Shown here: in pieces, positions 9,546 through 17,948 of the stretch
How positions within the stretch are numbered: position 1 is the first letter of the stretch
Layout of the letters: every line of letters starts with the position of its first letter
Source: Novosphingobium lindaniclasticum LE124
GTDB taxonomy: Bacteria > Pseudomonadota > Alphaproteobacteria > Sphingomonadales > Sphingomonadaceae
Direction of reading: 5' to 3'
DNA: 64,000 nucleotides
Assembly: GCF_000445125.1 (NCBI RefSeq)
Contig: NZ_ATHL01000087.1
Span: forward strand, 1-64,000
Notes under the pieces: generated by a model
Databases searched by the model: none
What the model saw: only the letters and a program-made list of their open reading frames with translations
Told to the model about the DNA's origin: nothing
Translations under genes and position numbers: made by a program

Positions 9546-10121
9546 TCACTCCTGTTCGTTGGTTTGGGCCGCGCGGGCTTCGCGCGCGGCAGCGGTGCGG
9601 CCGGACAGGCGCACGGCAATGGCTTCCGACGCCAGTCGGCGGCGGTCGGGTTCGGGGGTGGGCAGCGGCGTTACTTCGACGATCCCGGTCAGTGCCTCTC
9701 TCGCAAGGCGCTGGTATTCGCCCTGCCCGTCGTTGCGCCATGTCACCTGATGCGGTTCGAAGCTGCGCACGACTTTGGCGGGGTTTTCCGCGCCGATCAC
9801 GGCATCGTCCAGCACCACGGCGTTCATGCCGATCAGGCTGTTCTCGCCGATCTCGCAGCCGTGGATGATCGCCCCGTGCGCGATGGTCGCGCCCCGGCGG
9901 ATCACCGTGTCCCGGTTGGAATTGGCGTGGACGGTGACGCTGTCCTGGATCGAGCTGTCACCCTCCACCACGATGCGCCCGAAATCGCCGCGCAGCGAAG
10001 CGCCCGGCGCGATGAAGCAGCCGGGGCCGACGATCACGTCCCCGATCAGCGAGGCCAGCGGGTGGACGTAGCTGCTCGGATCGACGACCGGCACGATCCC
10101 CTGATAGGCGTAGCAAGGCAT
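9546..10121 (-). CDS. Gamma-carbonic-anhydrase-like hexapeptide protein (PaaY type)
   Basis: About 191 residues starting at the ATG at 10121, two bases after the thiolase stop. The left-handed beta-helix shows hexad repeats (IGDVIVGPGCFIAPGASLRGDFG) and metal-ligand-like histidines in VTVHANSNRD, ATIAHGAIIHGCEIG. This matches the PaaY/CaiE branch. PaaY is a thioesterase that rescues CoA from dead-end intermediates in phenylacetate degradation; a similar housekeeping job for steroid CoA thioesters would fit this operon, but that is inference. Confidence 0.78.
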   Translation of the reverse strand: MPCYAYQGIVPVVDPSSYVHPLASLIGDVIVGPGCFIAPGASLRGDFGRIVVEGDSSIQDSVTVHANSNRDTVIRRGATIAHGAIIHGCEIGENSLIGMNAVVLDDAVIGAENPAKVVRSFEPHQVTWRNDGQGEYQRLAREALTGIVEVTPLPTPEPDRRRLASEAIAVRLSGRTAAAREARAAQTNEQE

Positions 10122-10123
10122 CG

Positions 10124-11275
10124 TCAGAGCCGCTCGATAATCGTGACGTTGGCCTGCCCGCCGCCTTCGCACATGGTCTGCAGGCCATAGCGGCCGCCCG
10201 TGCGCTCCAGCGCGCCCAGCAGCGTCGTCATCAGCCGTACGCCGGTCGCGCCGATGGGGTGGCCGAGCGCGATCGCCCCGCCCTGCACGTTCACCTTTTC
10301 ATGCGGGATGTTCAGTTCCTTCATCCACGCGAGCGGGATCGAGGCGAAAGCCTCGTTGCATTCGAACAGGTCGATGTCCTCCACCCGCATTCCCGCCTTG
10401 GCGAGCGCGTGCTGCGTTGCGGGGATCGGGCCGGTCAGCATCCACACCGGGTTCGCCGCGCGGACCGAGATGTGGTGGATGCGCGCGCGGGGCTTCAACC
10501 CGAACTCCTTCACCGCGCGTTCGCCGGCGATCAGCATGGCGGCGGCGGCATCGCAGTTCTGGCTGGCGACGCCCGCCGTGATCGCCCCGCCCTCACGCAC
10601 CGGATTGAGCGCGGCGAGCTCTTCCAGCGTGGTGCCGGCGCGGATCGTCTCGTCCCGCGCCAATCCCTCGAACGGGGAAACTTCGGCATCGAACCAGCCC
10701 GCGTCCCAGGCCGCCTGCGCGCGCTGGTGGCTGGCGAGGCTGAATTCCTCCATCGCCGCGCGCGAGATGCCCCACTTCCCGGCGATCATCTCGGCCGCGC
10801 GGATCTGGTTCACCTCCTCATCGCCATAGCGCGCGTCCCAGCCCTTCGAGCCCTGAAACGGGCTGTCGAAGCCATAGGCAGCGCCCGCGAACATCGCGGC
10901 CGAGATCGGGATGGCGTTCATGGCCTGACTGCCGCCCGCGACGACAAGGTCCTGCGTGCCCGACATCACCCCCTGCGCGGCGAAATGAACCGCCTGCTGG
11001 GAGGATCCGCACTGGCGGTCGATGGTCACGCCCGGAACATGTTCGGGCATTCCCGCCGCCAGCCAGGCGGTGCGGCCGATATCGCCGGCCTGCGGGCCGA
11101 TGGTGTCGCAGCACCCCCAGACGACATCGTCCACCAGCCCCGCATCGATGCCGGTGCGTTCGACCAGCGCCTTGATCGGATGCGCGCCCAGATCGGCGGG
11201 GTGGACATGGGCAAGGCTGCCCTTCTTGCGGCCCACGGGCGAGCGGACGGCGTCGACGATATAGGCTTCAGGCAT
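10124..11275 (-). CDS. Thiolase (FadA5-like)
   Basis: 383 residues from the ATG at 11275 (GAGAG a few bases upstream). The nucleophile is Cys89 in IDRQCGSSQQAVHFAAQ, followed by NEAFASIP, GGAIALGHPIGATGVR and QTMCEGGGQAN. CGSSQQ resembles FadA5-type steroid thiolases more than housekeeping acetyl-CoA acetyltransferases. It would release acetyl- or propionyl-CoA from a 3-oxoacyl-CoA of steroid origin. Its start overlaps the end of the upstream FadE gene by 8 bases. It is the second thiolase of the operon besides fadA6. Confidence 0.85.
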   Translation of the reverse strand: MPEAYIVDAVRSPVGRKKGSLAHVHPADLGAHPIKALVERTGIDAGLVDDVVWGCCDTIGPQAGDIGRTAWLAAGMPEHVPGVTIDRQCGSSQQAVHFAAQGVMSGTQDLVVAGGSQAMNAIPISAAMFAGAAYGFDSPFQGSKGWDARYGDEEVNQIRAAEMIAGKWGISRAAMEEFSLASHQRAQAAWDAGWFDAEVSPFEGLARDETIRAGTTLEELAALNPVREGGAITAGVASQNCDAAAAMLIAGERAVKEFGLKPRARIHHISVRAANPVWMLTGPIPATQHALAKAGMRVEDIDLFECNEAFASIPLAWMKELNIPHEKVNVQGGAIALGHPIGATGVRLMTTLLGALERTGGRYGLQTMCEGGGQANVTIIERL

Positions 11276-12326
11276 GGATGATCTCTCTGGTGGCCGCAGC
11301 GGCATGGGTTTCGCGGGCGAAAGTCTGGTCGGGGCCGGCCGGCTGGGTGAACAGGCGGGCGGCGATGCGCGCGCGGTGGAAGGCCGGCGTCCCCCAGCTT
11401 TGGGTCAGCGCCAGTGTGCGCTTTAGGAACAAGTGCGCGTCGACTTCCCAGGAATAGCCCATGGCGCCGTGCACCTGGATCGAGGCGCGGGTCGCCTTGT
11501 CCGCCGCTTCCAGCGCAGCGATCTTGGCATGGCTGACGCGCGAGCGGGCCTGCACGTCGCGGTGGCCGATCTCTGCCGCGGCAGCCCGCACCACCGGCCG
11601 CGCGAATTCGATGGCGACTTGTGCGGAGGCAAGGTGGTGCTTTACCGCCTGATAGGAGCCGATCGGCTTGCCGAACTGCTGACGCTCTTTCGCATAGTCC
11701 ACCGCCATATCGACCGCGCGCTGGGCAAGGCCAAGGCCCTGCGCGGCGGCGAACAGCGCCGCCCGGTCGAGCGCGAGATCCCAATCGGCAGGACCAAGGT
11801 CTTCCGCATCGGCTGCATCCCATTCCACGCGGAACAGGCGGCGCAGCGGGTCGATGGTTTGGGCAGGCGTCAGGCGTACCTGATCGGCGCGCGCCAGGAA
11901 GGCATGGCCGTCACGCTCCAGCAGGATCGCGGCCGCCCGGTCGGCATCGGCCACCACCGGATTCAGCGGATGGGCCAGGGCGATGGTCGCCTCCGGATCG
12001 GCCAGCAACGGATGCGCGGGCGCCAGCGCCCCAAGCATCGGCGCGGCCACGCCCGCGCTTTCGATCAGCGGTTCGGGCAGCGCGACATAGCCCGCTTCCT
12101 CGGCAATCAAAGCGAAGTCCAGTTCGCCAAGGCCCATGCCGCCCGCCTCTTCCGGCAGCAGAACCAAGGTGAACCCGTTCTCGACAATCGCCGCCCAGCG
12201 TTCGGGATCGGTGTTGTCCCCGCGCTCCATCATCTTGCGCCAGTGGTCGGGCGTGCAGGTATCGCCCAGCAGGGTGCGTGCGGTTTCGGCGAACATCTGC
12301 TGTTCGTCGCTCAGGGTGAAATCCAT
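11268..12326 (-). CDS. Acyl-CoA dehydrogenase, small partner (FadE32-like)
   Basis: 352 residues from the ATG at 12326, which has GGGAGGG about 7 bases upstream; the ATG at 12332 is too close to that site. Motifs are MDFTLSDEQQMFAETART, FGKPIGSYQAVKHHLASAQ and QVHGAMGYSWEVDAHLFLKR. It lacks a complete catalytic set and most likely pairs with the FadE31-like protein encoded immediately upstream. The couple resembles FadE31/FadE32 of the mycobacterial KstR2 regulon, which acts late in ring C/D degradation. Naming rests on order and remembered similarity. Confidence 0.8.
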   Translation of the reverse strand: MDFTLSDEQQMFAETARTLLGDTCTPDHWRKMMERGDNTDPERWAAIVENGFTLVLLPEEAGGMGLGELDFALIAEEAGYVALPEPLIESAGVAAPMLGALAPAHPLLADPEATIALAHPLNPVVADADRAAAILLERDGHAFLARADQVRLTPAQTIDPLRRLFRVEWDAADAEDLGPADWDLALDRAALFAAAQGLGLAQRAVDMAVDYAKERQQFGKPIGSYQAVKHHLASAQVAIEFARPVVRAAAAEIGHRDVQARSRVSHAKIAALEAADKATRASIQVHGAMGYSWEVDAHLFLKRTLALTQSWGTPAFHRARIAARLFTQPAGPDQTFARETHAAAATREIIHA

Positions 12327-12340
12327 GGCCATGCCCTCCC

Positions 12341-13486
12341 TCAGCGCGGCAGGCCGAGCATGCGCTCGGCGATGATGTTGCGCTGGATCTCGTTCGATCC
12401 GGCGTAGATCGGCCCGGCCAGGGCGAAGATGTAATCGTCCAGCCAGTCATGCTCGCCCGGCTGGACGACCAGTTCGGCCTTGGGGCCGAGGATCGACAGC
12501 GCGGTCTGGTGCAAGTGGATGTCCAGTTCCGACCAGAAGATCTTGTTGGTCGATGCCTCCGGCCCGATCTTCGCGCCCGCCATCAGCCGCGATGCGGTCT
12601 GGTAGATCGACAGCGCATAGGCATCGGCATTCATGAAGGCGCGCACGACATCGGCTTCCAGAACCGGATCGGCATCCTGCTTGTGATCCTGCCACAGTCC
12701 CGCCAGCGCCGCGGCGGCAACCTGATAGCGTGCCGGGCTGCGCAGCATCAGCCCGCGTTCGAACCCGGCGGTTGCCATGCAGATGTGCCACCCCTGCCCT
12801 TCGTCCCCCAGCCGGTTGAAGGCGGGAACGCGCACGTCCTCCAGGAAGATTTCGGCAAAGCCGACATGGCCGTTGATCTTGCGGATCGCGTTGACGGTGA
12901 CGCCCGGCGCATCGAGGGGGAAGAAGATCAGGCTCATCCCCTTGTGCCGCTCAGTCCCCGGTTCGCGGAACAGGCCGAAGGCCCAGTCGGCAAAGACCGC
13001 GCGGCTCGACCAGATCTTGTGGCCGTTCAGCACGTATTCGTCGCCGTCCCGCACGGCCGTCGCGCGCACGCCGGCAAGGTCGGACCCCGCCTGCGGTTCG
13101 GACCAGGCCTGCGCCCAGATCTCCTCACCCGATGCCATCGGCGGCAGGAAGCGCTGCTTCTGTTCGGGCGTGCCGAACTCGATCAGGGTGGGGCCCAGGA
13201 GGAAGATGCCGTTCTGGTTGACCCGGCCGGGCGCGCCGGCGCGGTAGTATTCCTCCTCGAAGATCAGCCATTCGATCAGGTCCAGCCCGCGCCCGCCGTA
13301 TTCCTTGGGCCAGGTGACCATGCCCCAGTCGCCGGATTTCAGCGTGCGTTCCCATTCGCGGTGCGCTTCGAACCCTCCGCGCGTGGCGTCGAAGTGCTCC
13401 AGCGGTTCGGCCGGTACGTGCGCCTCAAGCCATGCGCGCACTTCGGCGCGGAAGGCCTGCTGTTCGGGGGTGTAGGACAGGTCCAT
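12341..13486 (-). CDS. fadE31: FadE31-like acyl-CoA dehydrogenase
   Basis: A 381-residue acyl-CoA dehydrogenase. It has WAQAWSEPQAGSDLAGV, NGHKIWSSRA, WSELDIHLHQTALSILG and a C-terminal IYAGSNEIQRNIIAER in which Ala replaces the classical catalytic Glu. A helix-G Glu (AGFERGLML) is retained. The WSELDxxLHQTAL stretch closely matches my recollection of FadE31. It starts on the last base of the echA20 stop codon (TGATG) and is followed after 14 bases by its presumed partner subunit. Confidence 0.85.
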   Translation of the reverse strand: MDLSYTPEQQAFRAEVRAWLEAHVPAEPLEHFDATRGGFEAHREWERTLKSGDWGMVTWPKEYGGRGLDLIEWLIFEEEYYRAGAPGRVNQNGIFLLGPTLIEFGTPEQKQRFLPPMASGEEIWAQAWSEPQAGSDLAGVRATAVRDGDEYVLNGHKIWSSRAVFADWAFGLFREPGTERHKGMSLIFFPLDAPGVTVNAIRKINGHVGFAEIFLEDVRVPAFNRLGDEGQGWHICMATAGFERGLMLRSPARYQVAAAALAGLWQDHKQDADPVLEADVVRAFMNADAYALSIYQTASRLMAGAKIGPEASTNKIFWSELDIHLHQTALSILGPKAELVVQPGEHDWLDDYIFALAGPIYAGSNEIQRNIIAERMLGLPR

Positions 13487-14235
13487 CAGAACGAGGCCGC
13501 CTTGCCGGTTTCGACGAAGGCATCGCGCGATTTCTGGCTATCCTCATGCATGTACATTTCGAGCGTGAAGCCCTGCTCCCAGCGGTAGCCGCGATCGACA
13601 TCGCGCGCTTCCAGCCCGTTCAGCGCTTCCTTGGCGATCACCAGTGCCTTGCGGGACTTGCCGGCGATGCGCGCAGCGAAAACGCGGGCCTCGGTCTCCA
13701 GCTGATCGCGGGGGACTACCATCTCCACCGCGCCAAGGCGATAGGCTTCCTGCGCCGGGATATTGCCGCCGGTGAAGAAGGCCGCGCGCACTTTGTGCAG
13801 CGGCAGCATGCGCGACATGTGGCTGGCGCCGCCCATGGCGCCGCGATCGATCTCCGGCAGCGAGAAATAGGCATCGTCCGCCGCGATGATCGTATCCGAT
13901 GCGCCGCAGATGCCGATGCCGCCGCCGATCACGAACTTGTGCACGGCAACCACTACCGGCACTTCTGCCTCGTGAATGGCCTTGAAGGTCAGGTAGTTGC
14001 CGCGATTGAGCAGCGGGATGCGTTCGGGGTGCGCCTGCATCTCCTTGATGTCCACGCCGCCGCAGAAGCCGCGCCCTTCCGCGCGGATCAACACGCAGTG
14101 GACTTCGGGATTGCGCGCCGCTTCGCTGATGATCGCGGGCAGGCTGTTCCAGGTTTCGCTGTCGAAAGCGTTGACCGGCGCCACGTCGAAGACGATTTCG
14201 GCGATCCGGTCCTGAATGGTGCAAGTAATCGGCAT
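13486..14235 (-). CDS. echA20: EchA20-like ring D hydrolase (crotonase fold)
   Basis: 249 residues of crotonase fold starting MPITCTIQDRIAEIVFD at 14235; the long extension to 14523 overlaps ipdC and is rejected. The oxyanion-hole motifs RAEGRGFCGGVDIKEMQ and KFVIGGGIGICGASD, and the C-terminal YRWEQGFTLEM, match EchA20 of the actinobacterial KstR2 regulon. EchA20 hydrolytically opens ring D of the bicyclic HIEC-CoA, yielding the monocyclic COCHEA-CoA that IpdAB then opens. It lies between ipdC and fadE31, consistent with that job. Confidence 0.87.
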   Translation of the reverse strand: MPITCTIQDRIAEIVFDVAPVNAFDSETWNSLPAIISEAARNPEVHCVLIRAEGRGFCGGVDIKEMQAHPERIPLLNRGNYLTFKAIHEAEVPVVVAVHKFVIGGGIGICGASDTIIAADDAYFSLPEIDRGAMGGASHMSRMLPLHKVRAAFFTGGNIPAQEAYRLGAVEMVVPRDQLETEARVFAARIAGKSRKALVIAKEALNGLEARDVDRGYRWEQGFTLEMYMHEDSQKSRDAFVETGKAASF

Positions 14236-14252
14236 GGGGTGTCCTCTTCCGT

Positions 14253-15338
14253 TCAGGCCGTAATCGGCTCGGCCGCGGGTACGCCGAGCGCGGCAAGCCT
14301 TTCGCGCGCCTCGGCCATGATGCTGTCGACAAGCTGCTGGCAGCTCGGCACTTCGCGGATGCGCCCGCCGACGACGCCGGTGGCCATCACGCCGTTCTCG
14401 ATATCGCCTTCCACCATCGCCTTCTGGATCAGCATGGGCATGGTCGCGGCCATCATCGCCTGCTTCAGCGGCATCGCGCCGTGCGCGGTCATGCCGCGTG
14501 CGCTGCCGATGAAATCGCCCCACGATGCGCCGGTCTGGCGCTTCATCGCGCGGCCCGCCTCAAGCGCGCGCAGCCACATGGCCAGCGGGCCGGACTTTTC
14601 GATCCGGTCCATCAGCCGCGTGCGCACCATGCGCTGGGGAATGCCGTCCAGCTTGGTGGTGACGACGATGCCGTCGGTGGAGGCCGCGAGGTAGGCGGCC
14701 TTGGCGCTGTCCGGCACCGGGCTTTCCTGCGTCAGCAGAAAGCGCGTGCCCATGGCGATGCCCACCGCGCCGTAAGCCAGCGCCGCCACCAGCCCGCGCC
14801 CGTCGGCAAAGCCGCCGCTGGCGATCACCGGCACCTGCACGGCGTCCAGCACTTGCGGCAGCAGCACCGTGGTCGGCACCGATCCGGTGTGGCCGCCGCC
14901 CTCGCCGCCCTGCACGTTGACCATGTCCACGCCCAGTTCGACCATCTTCTGCGCATGCTTCAGCGCGCCGACGGTGGGGATGCAGAGGATGCCGGCGTCC
15001 TTGAAAGCGCCGATCATCTTCGCGTTCGGACCGCGCCCGAAAGAGACGGCGCCCACCTGTTCGCGGTTCTCCAAGATCAGCTCGACGATCTTGTCCGCGC
15101 CGGGCTGGAAGCTGTGGAAGTTGACACCGAAAGGCCGATCGGTGCCGCGGCGGACTTCCAGCAGTTTCGCCCGCGCCTCGTCCGGCGTCATCACCGCCGC
15201 GCCCAGAAAGCCGAAGGCCCCGGCATTCGAACTGGCGATGACCAGCGAGGGTTCGGCCACCCAGCCCATCGCGGTCTGGATCACCGGCACCTTGCAGCCC
15301 AGCCGCTCGACAAGGATGGTGCGGAGAGGGTCGGTCAT
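14253..15338 (-). CDS. ipdC: IpdC-like FMN reductase (nitronate monooxygenase family)
   Basis: A 361-residue FMN TIM barrel of the nitronate-monooxygenase/2-nitropropane-dioxygenase family. It begins VPVIQTAMGWVAEPSLVIA and carries the phosphate-binding NVQGGEGGGHTGSVPT and VIASGGFADGRGLVAAL. Within an ipd cluster this is IpdC, the flavoenzyme acting on the 5-OH-HIC-CoA/HIEC-CoA series in ring C/D degradation. The start overlaps the end of the preceding enoyl-CoA hydratase gene by 4 bases, and echA20 follows 17 bases later. No nitroalkane role is expected here. Confidence 0.87.
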   Translation of the reverse strand: MTDPLRTILVERLGCKVPVIQTAMGWVAEPSLVIASSNAGAFGFLGAAVMTPDEARAKLLEVRRGTDRPFGVNFHSFQPGADKIVELILENREQVGAVSFGRGPNAKMIGAFKDAGILCIPTVGALKHAQKMVELGVDMVNVQGGEGGGHTGSVPTTVLLPQVLDAVQVPVIASGGFADGRGLVAALAYGAVGIAMGTRFLLTQESPVPDSAKAAYLAASTDGIVVTTKLDGIPQRMVRTRLMDRIEKSGPLAMWLRALEAGRAMKRQTGASWGDFIGSARGMTAHGAMPLKQAMMAATMPMLIQKAMVEGDIENGVMATGVVGGRIREVPSCQQLVDSIMAEARERLAALGVPAAEPITA

Positions 15339-16237
15339 TCGCCTTCTCCCGCCTGCTTCTTGTTCGCCGCAGCCATGGCGCGGCCGTCGAGGCCAGCGAT
15401 GGAATTGCCCTGCACCAGATCGTTCTGGGCATGGGCGAAGTGGTGCATGTGGAACACCGCATCCATCGCCGTGCGCTTGCCGCGCAGTTCCTCGACATGG
15501 TTGACCGCCTGCTTGGTCAGCCAGTTGCCCATGCGCGGCTGCGCAGCCAGTCTCGCCGCCATCGCCGCCGCTTCCTCGCGCAGTTTCTCACGCGGGACGA
15601 TCTTGTTGACCATGCCGAACTGCTCGGCACGCTGCGCGCTCATCCGCTCGCCCAGCAGCAGGAATTCCTTGGCGACGCGCGGCGGCAGTTCGAAGGCGTG
15701 GGCGAAGTATTCGACGCCGGGAATGCCCATGCGGTTGACCGGGTCCTGAAAGAACGCGTCTTCCGACGCGACGATCAGATCGCAGACCCAGGCCAGCATC
15801 AGCCCGCCGGCGATGCAAGCGCCCTGCACCATGGCGACGGTCGGCTTGGGAATATCCCGCCAGCGGCGGCACATGCCCAGATACTGCTCCTGCTCGCGCG
15901 TATAGAGCAGCTCCGCCGCCGGCTTGTTGACATGGCCCGGCACCATCAGCCGGTTGTCGAACGCCTTGTGGAGATCGCGCCCCGGCGTGCCGATGTCATG
16001 CCCAGCGGAGAAGTGCTTGCCATTGCCCGCCAGCACGATGACCTTCACCGCATCGTCCTGCACGGCGCGGTTGAAGGCATCGTCCAGCGCATAAGTCATC
16101 TGGCCGTTCTGCGCGTTGTTGAAGTCCGGCCGGTTGAGCGTCACCCAGGCGACCGGCACGTCCACTGCATAGAGCACGGGGCTGTCGGTCTCGTAGGTGA
16201 TCTCGACCTTTTTCGGTTCGACCAGATCGTCGCTCAT
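15335..16237 (-). CDS. Enoyl-CoA hydratase/isomerase family protein
   Basis: A 300-residue crotonase-fold protein with the oxyanion-hole motifs GNGKHFSAGHDIG and VQGACIAGGLMLAWVCDLIVASEDAFF. The sequence is longer than EchA20 and carries an insert around 85-115 (DLHKAFDNRLMVPGHVNK) and a C-terminal alpha tail ending AANKKQAGEGE. It likely hydrates or isomerises a ring-C/D enoyl-CoA. It sits between ipdB (20 bases) and ipdC (4-base overlap). I cannot assign a specific substrate. Confidence 0.8.
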   Translation of the reverse strand: MSDDLVEPKKVEITYETDSPVLYAVDVPVAWVTLNRPDFNNAQNGQMTYALDDAFNRAVQDDAVKVIVLAGNGKHFSAGHDIGTPGRDLHKAFDNRLMVPGHVNKPAAELLYTREQEQYLGMCRRWRDIPKPTVAMVQGACIAGGLMLAWVCDLIVASEDAFFQDPVNRMGIPGVEYFAHAFELPPRVAKEFLLLGERMSAQRAEQFGMVNKIVPREKLREEAAAMAARLAAQPRMGNWLTKQAVNHVEELRGKRTAMDAVFHMHHFAHAQNDLVQGNSIAGLDGRAMAAANKKQAGEGE

Positions 16238-16257
16238 GGTGCCTCTCCCGATCCCGC

Positions 16258-17067
16258 TCAGGCCCTGACGGCCGGCGGGTTGTCCTTGATGACGGTGGCG
16301 CGGATGTCGTGCGGATCGAGCGCGGCGATCACCGCCAGCGCCTCTGCATCGGGCAGCGGCGTAACGGTGATTTCCGGCGCCTTTTCGAGCGGAAAGCCGG
16401 TCGCTTCCTGCACGTCCTCGAACGTGACGCCGGGGTGCAGGGAGACGACGCGGATCGCGTTGTTCTCACCCCCGAAGTCCATCACGCAAAGGTTGGTGAC
16501 GATGCTCTTGAGGTCCACGCCGGAGTAATTGCCGCCCGCCACGCGCTTGGCCGGATTGTAACCGACGCCGGAGATCATATCGACTTCGCCCGGCACGAAG
16601 ACACGCGGGCCATGCGCGGGGAAGAAGAACGAATTGGCGTGGTAGATCGTGTTGCCCGGAAAGCCGCGCACGCCCAGCATCTGCGTCTTGGGCTGGCGAT
16701 AGGTGCCGCCCATGTACGAGAGGTTGATCTGGCCGAAGCGGTCCAGCTGCGTCGGCGTGACCATCGCGTGGCGGCGGCCGGTCCACACCGCGCTGTCGAA
16801 GAAGCGCGAGAACGGCAGGTAGCCAGCCGGCTTGCGATCGTCATAGGCGCGCGGGCCGATCGGCACCGGCTGTTCCACCAGATAGGCCTCGCCATCGGTC
16901 ATCATCAGTTCGGGGCTATGCGTCAGCTTGGCGAGCCCGGCGGCAAGGCGCGGCACCGGGCCGACGCCGGTGGCGATCACTTCGCCATTGCCCCGGAAAG
17001 CCTCCGAGGCGGCGAAAATGCAGAGTTCTGCCAGTGTGATCGTGCTGATCGTTGTTATCTGGTTCAT
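16258..17067 (-). CDS. ipdB: IpdB, beta subunit of ring C hydrolase
   Basis: 269 residues of the CoA-transferase family I beta type, starting MNQITTISTITLAELCIFAASE at 17067, one base into the ipdA stop codon (ATGA). IpdAB looks like glutaconate CoA-transferase but hydrolyses ring C of COCHEA-CoA. The transferase catalytic Glu region is altered in IpdB-type proteins; here the N-terminal part reads FRGNGEVIATGVGPVPRLAAGLAKLTHSPEL. The frame continuing upstream to 17400 lies inside ipdA and is not real. Subunits are coupled by the overlap. Confidence 0.88.
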   Translation of the reverse strand: MNQITTISTITLAELCIFAASEAFRGNGEVIATGVGPVPRLAAGLAKLTHSPELMMTDGEAYLVEQPVPIGPRAYDDRKPAGYLPFSRFFDSAVWTGRRHAMVTPTQLDRFGQINLSYMGGTYRQPKTQMLGVRGFPGNTIYHANSFFFPAHGPRVFVPGEVDMISGVGYNPAKRVAGGNYSGVDLKSIVTNLCVMDFGGENNAIRVVSLHPGVTFEDVQEATGFPLEKAPEITVTPLPDAEALAVIAALDPHDIRATVIKDNPPAVRA

Positions 17068-17948
17068 CAGAATATCGGGAGCGGGAGAGCCGCCACCGCC
17101 TCCTTTCCGCCAATGCTGTTGAGATAGTCGGCCTCGTTCGCGCCGACGAAACGGTCCTGCACCGCGCTCCAGTCGCCCGGATCCTTCGCGGCAGCGGCGT
17201 AGGCCTTGAACGCCTTCATGTCCCAGCCGTAGTGCGGGGGCATCGAGCTGGGATGCGCGCCGCCCGGCATTTCGATCACGCCGCTGACGAAGCAGCGCTC
17301 GAACAGGTTGTCCCGCGCCTGCTCCGGGTAGTGGTCCTCCATCCGGTCGACCAGTTCCTCGCACGAAACGAAGGTCTTCGCGGCCGCCTTGGCGAACCAC
17401 TCGTCATAGTAGGAATCCGGGCCGAAGACCTGCACGTTGCCGCGCCGGTCGCTGCGGTTGACGTGGAGCAGCGCGACATCGAGCTTGAGCGCGGGCATCG
17501 CGATCAGCGTCTCGCCATCGTCATAGGGGCTCTGCACCGTCTTCAGCCCGCCCAGCGCGGCCAGATCAGTGCCGAGGCCCACGCGGGTGGGCAGGAACGG
17601 CAGCCCGAACGCGGCGGCCTTCAGGCCCCACTGGAACATGCCCTCATCCAGTTCGAGCACTTCGAGTGCGCCGCTTTCACGGCTCTTGCGGAACCACGGT
17701 TCCAGCGGGATCGCGTCGAGTGAGACGAAGGCGAAAACCAGCTTCCTGACCTTTCCCGCCGCGCAGAGCATGCCGACGTCGGCGCCGCCATAGGCGACCA
17801 CGGTCAGGTCCTTCACGTCCGAACGCAGCAGTTCGCGCACCAGCGCCATCGGCTTGCGGCGCGGCCCCCAGCCGCCGATCCCGACGGTCATCCCGTCCTT
17901 TATCTGCGCGGCGATTTCCGCCGCGCTCATGCGCTTGTCGAGCATCAT
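17067..17948 (-). CDS. ipdA: IpdA, alpha subunit of ring C hydrolase
   Basis: A 293-residue CoA-transferase alpha-type protein with KDGMTVGIGGWGPRRKPMALVRELLRSDVKDLTVVAYGG and MPPHYGWDMKAF. With IpdB it forms the heteromeric hydrolase that opens the last steroid ring. The ATG is preceded by GAGGGAGC; an ATG three bases later (17945) is equally possible. It overlaps hsaC by 4 bases upstream, so ring A cleavage and ring C cleavage genes are translated from the same message. Assignment rests on family plus pairing with ipdB and ipdC. Confidence 0.88.
   Translation of the reverse strand: MMLDKRMSAAEIAAQIKDGMTVGIGGWGPRRKPMALVRELLRSDVKDLTVVAYGGADVGMLCAAGKVRKLVFAFVSLDAIPLEPWFRKSRESGALEVLELDEGMFQWGLKAAAFGLPFLPTRVGLGTDLAALGGLKTVQSPYDDGETLIAMPALKLDVALLHVNRSDRRGNVQVFGPDSYYDEWFAKAAAKTFVSCEELVDRMEDHYPEQARDNLFERCFVSGVIEMPGGAHPSSMPPHYGWDMKAFKAYAAAAKDPGDWSAVQDRFVGANEADYLNSIGGKEAVAALPLPIF

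Noticed and set aside
9549..9741. N-terminal extension of the SDR at 8635 to 9741
   Set aside because: Arg/Pro-rich stretch antisense-like in composition, overlapping the hexapeptide-protein gene; AGGAG 8 bases before the GTG at 9540 decides the start.
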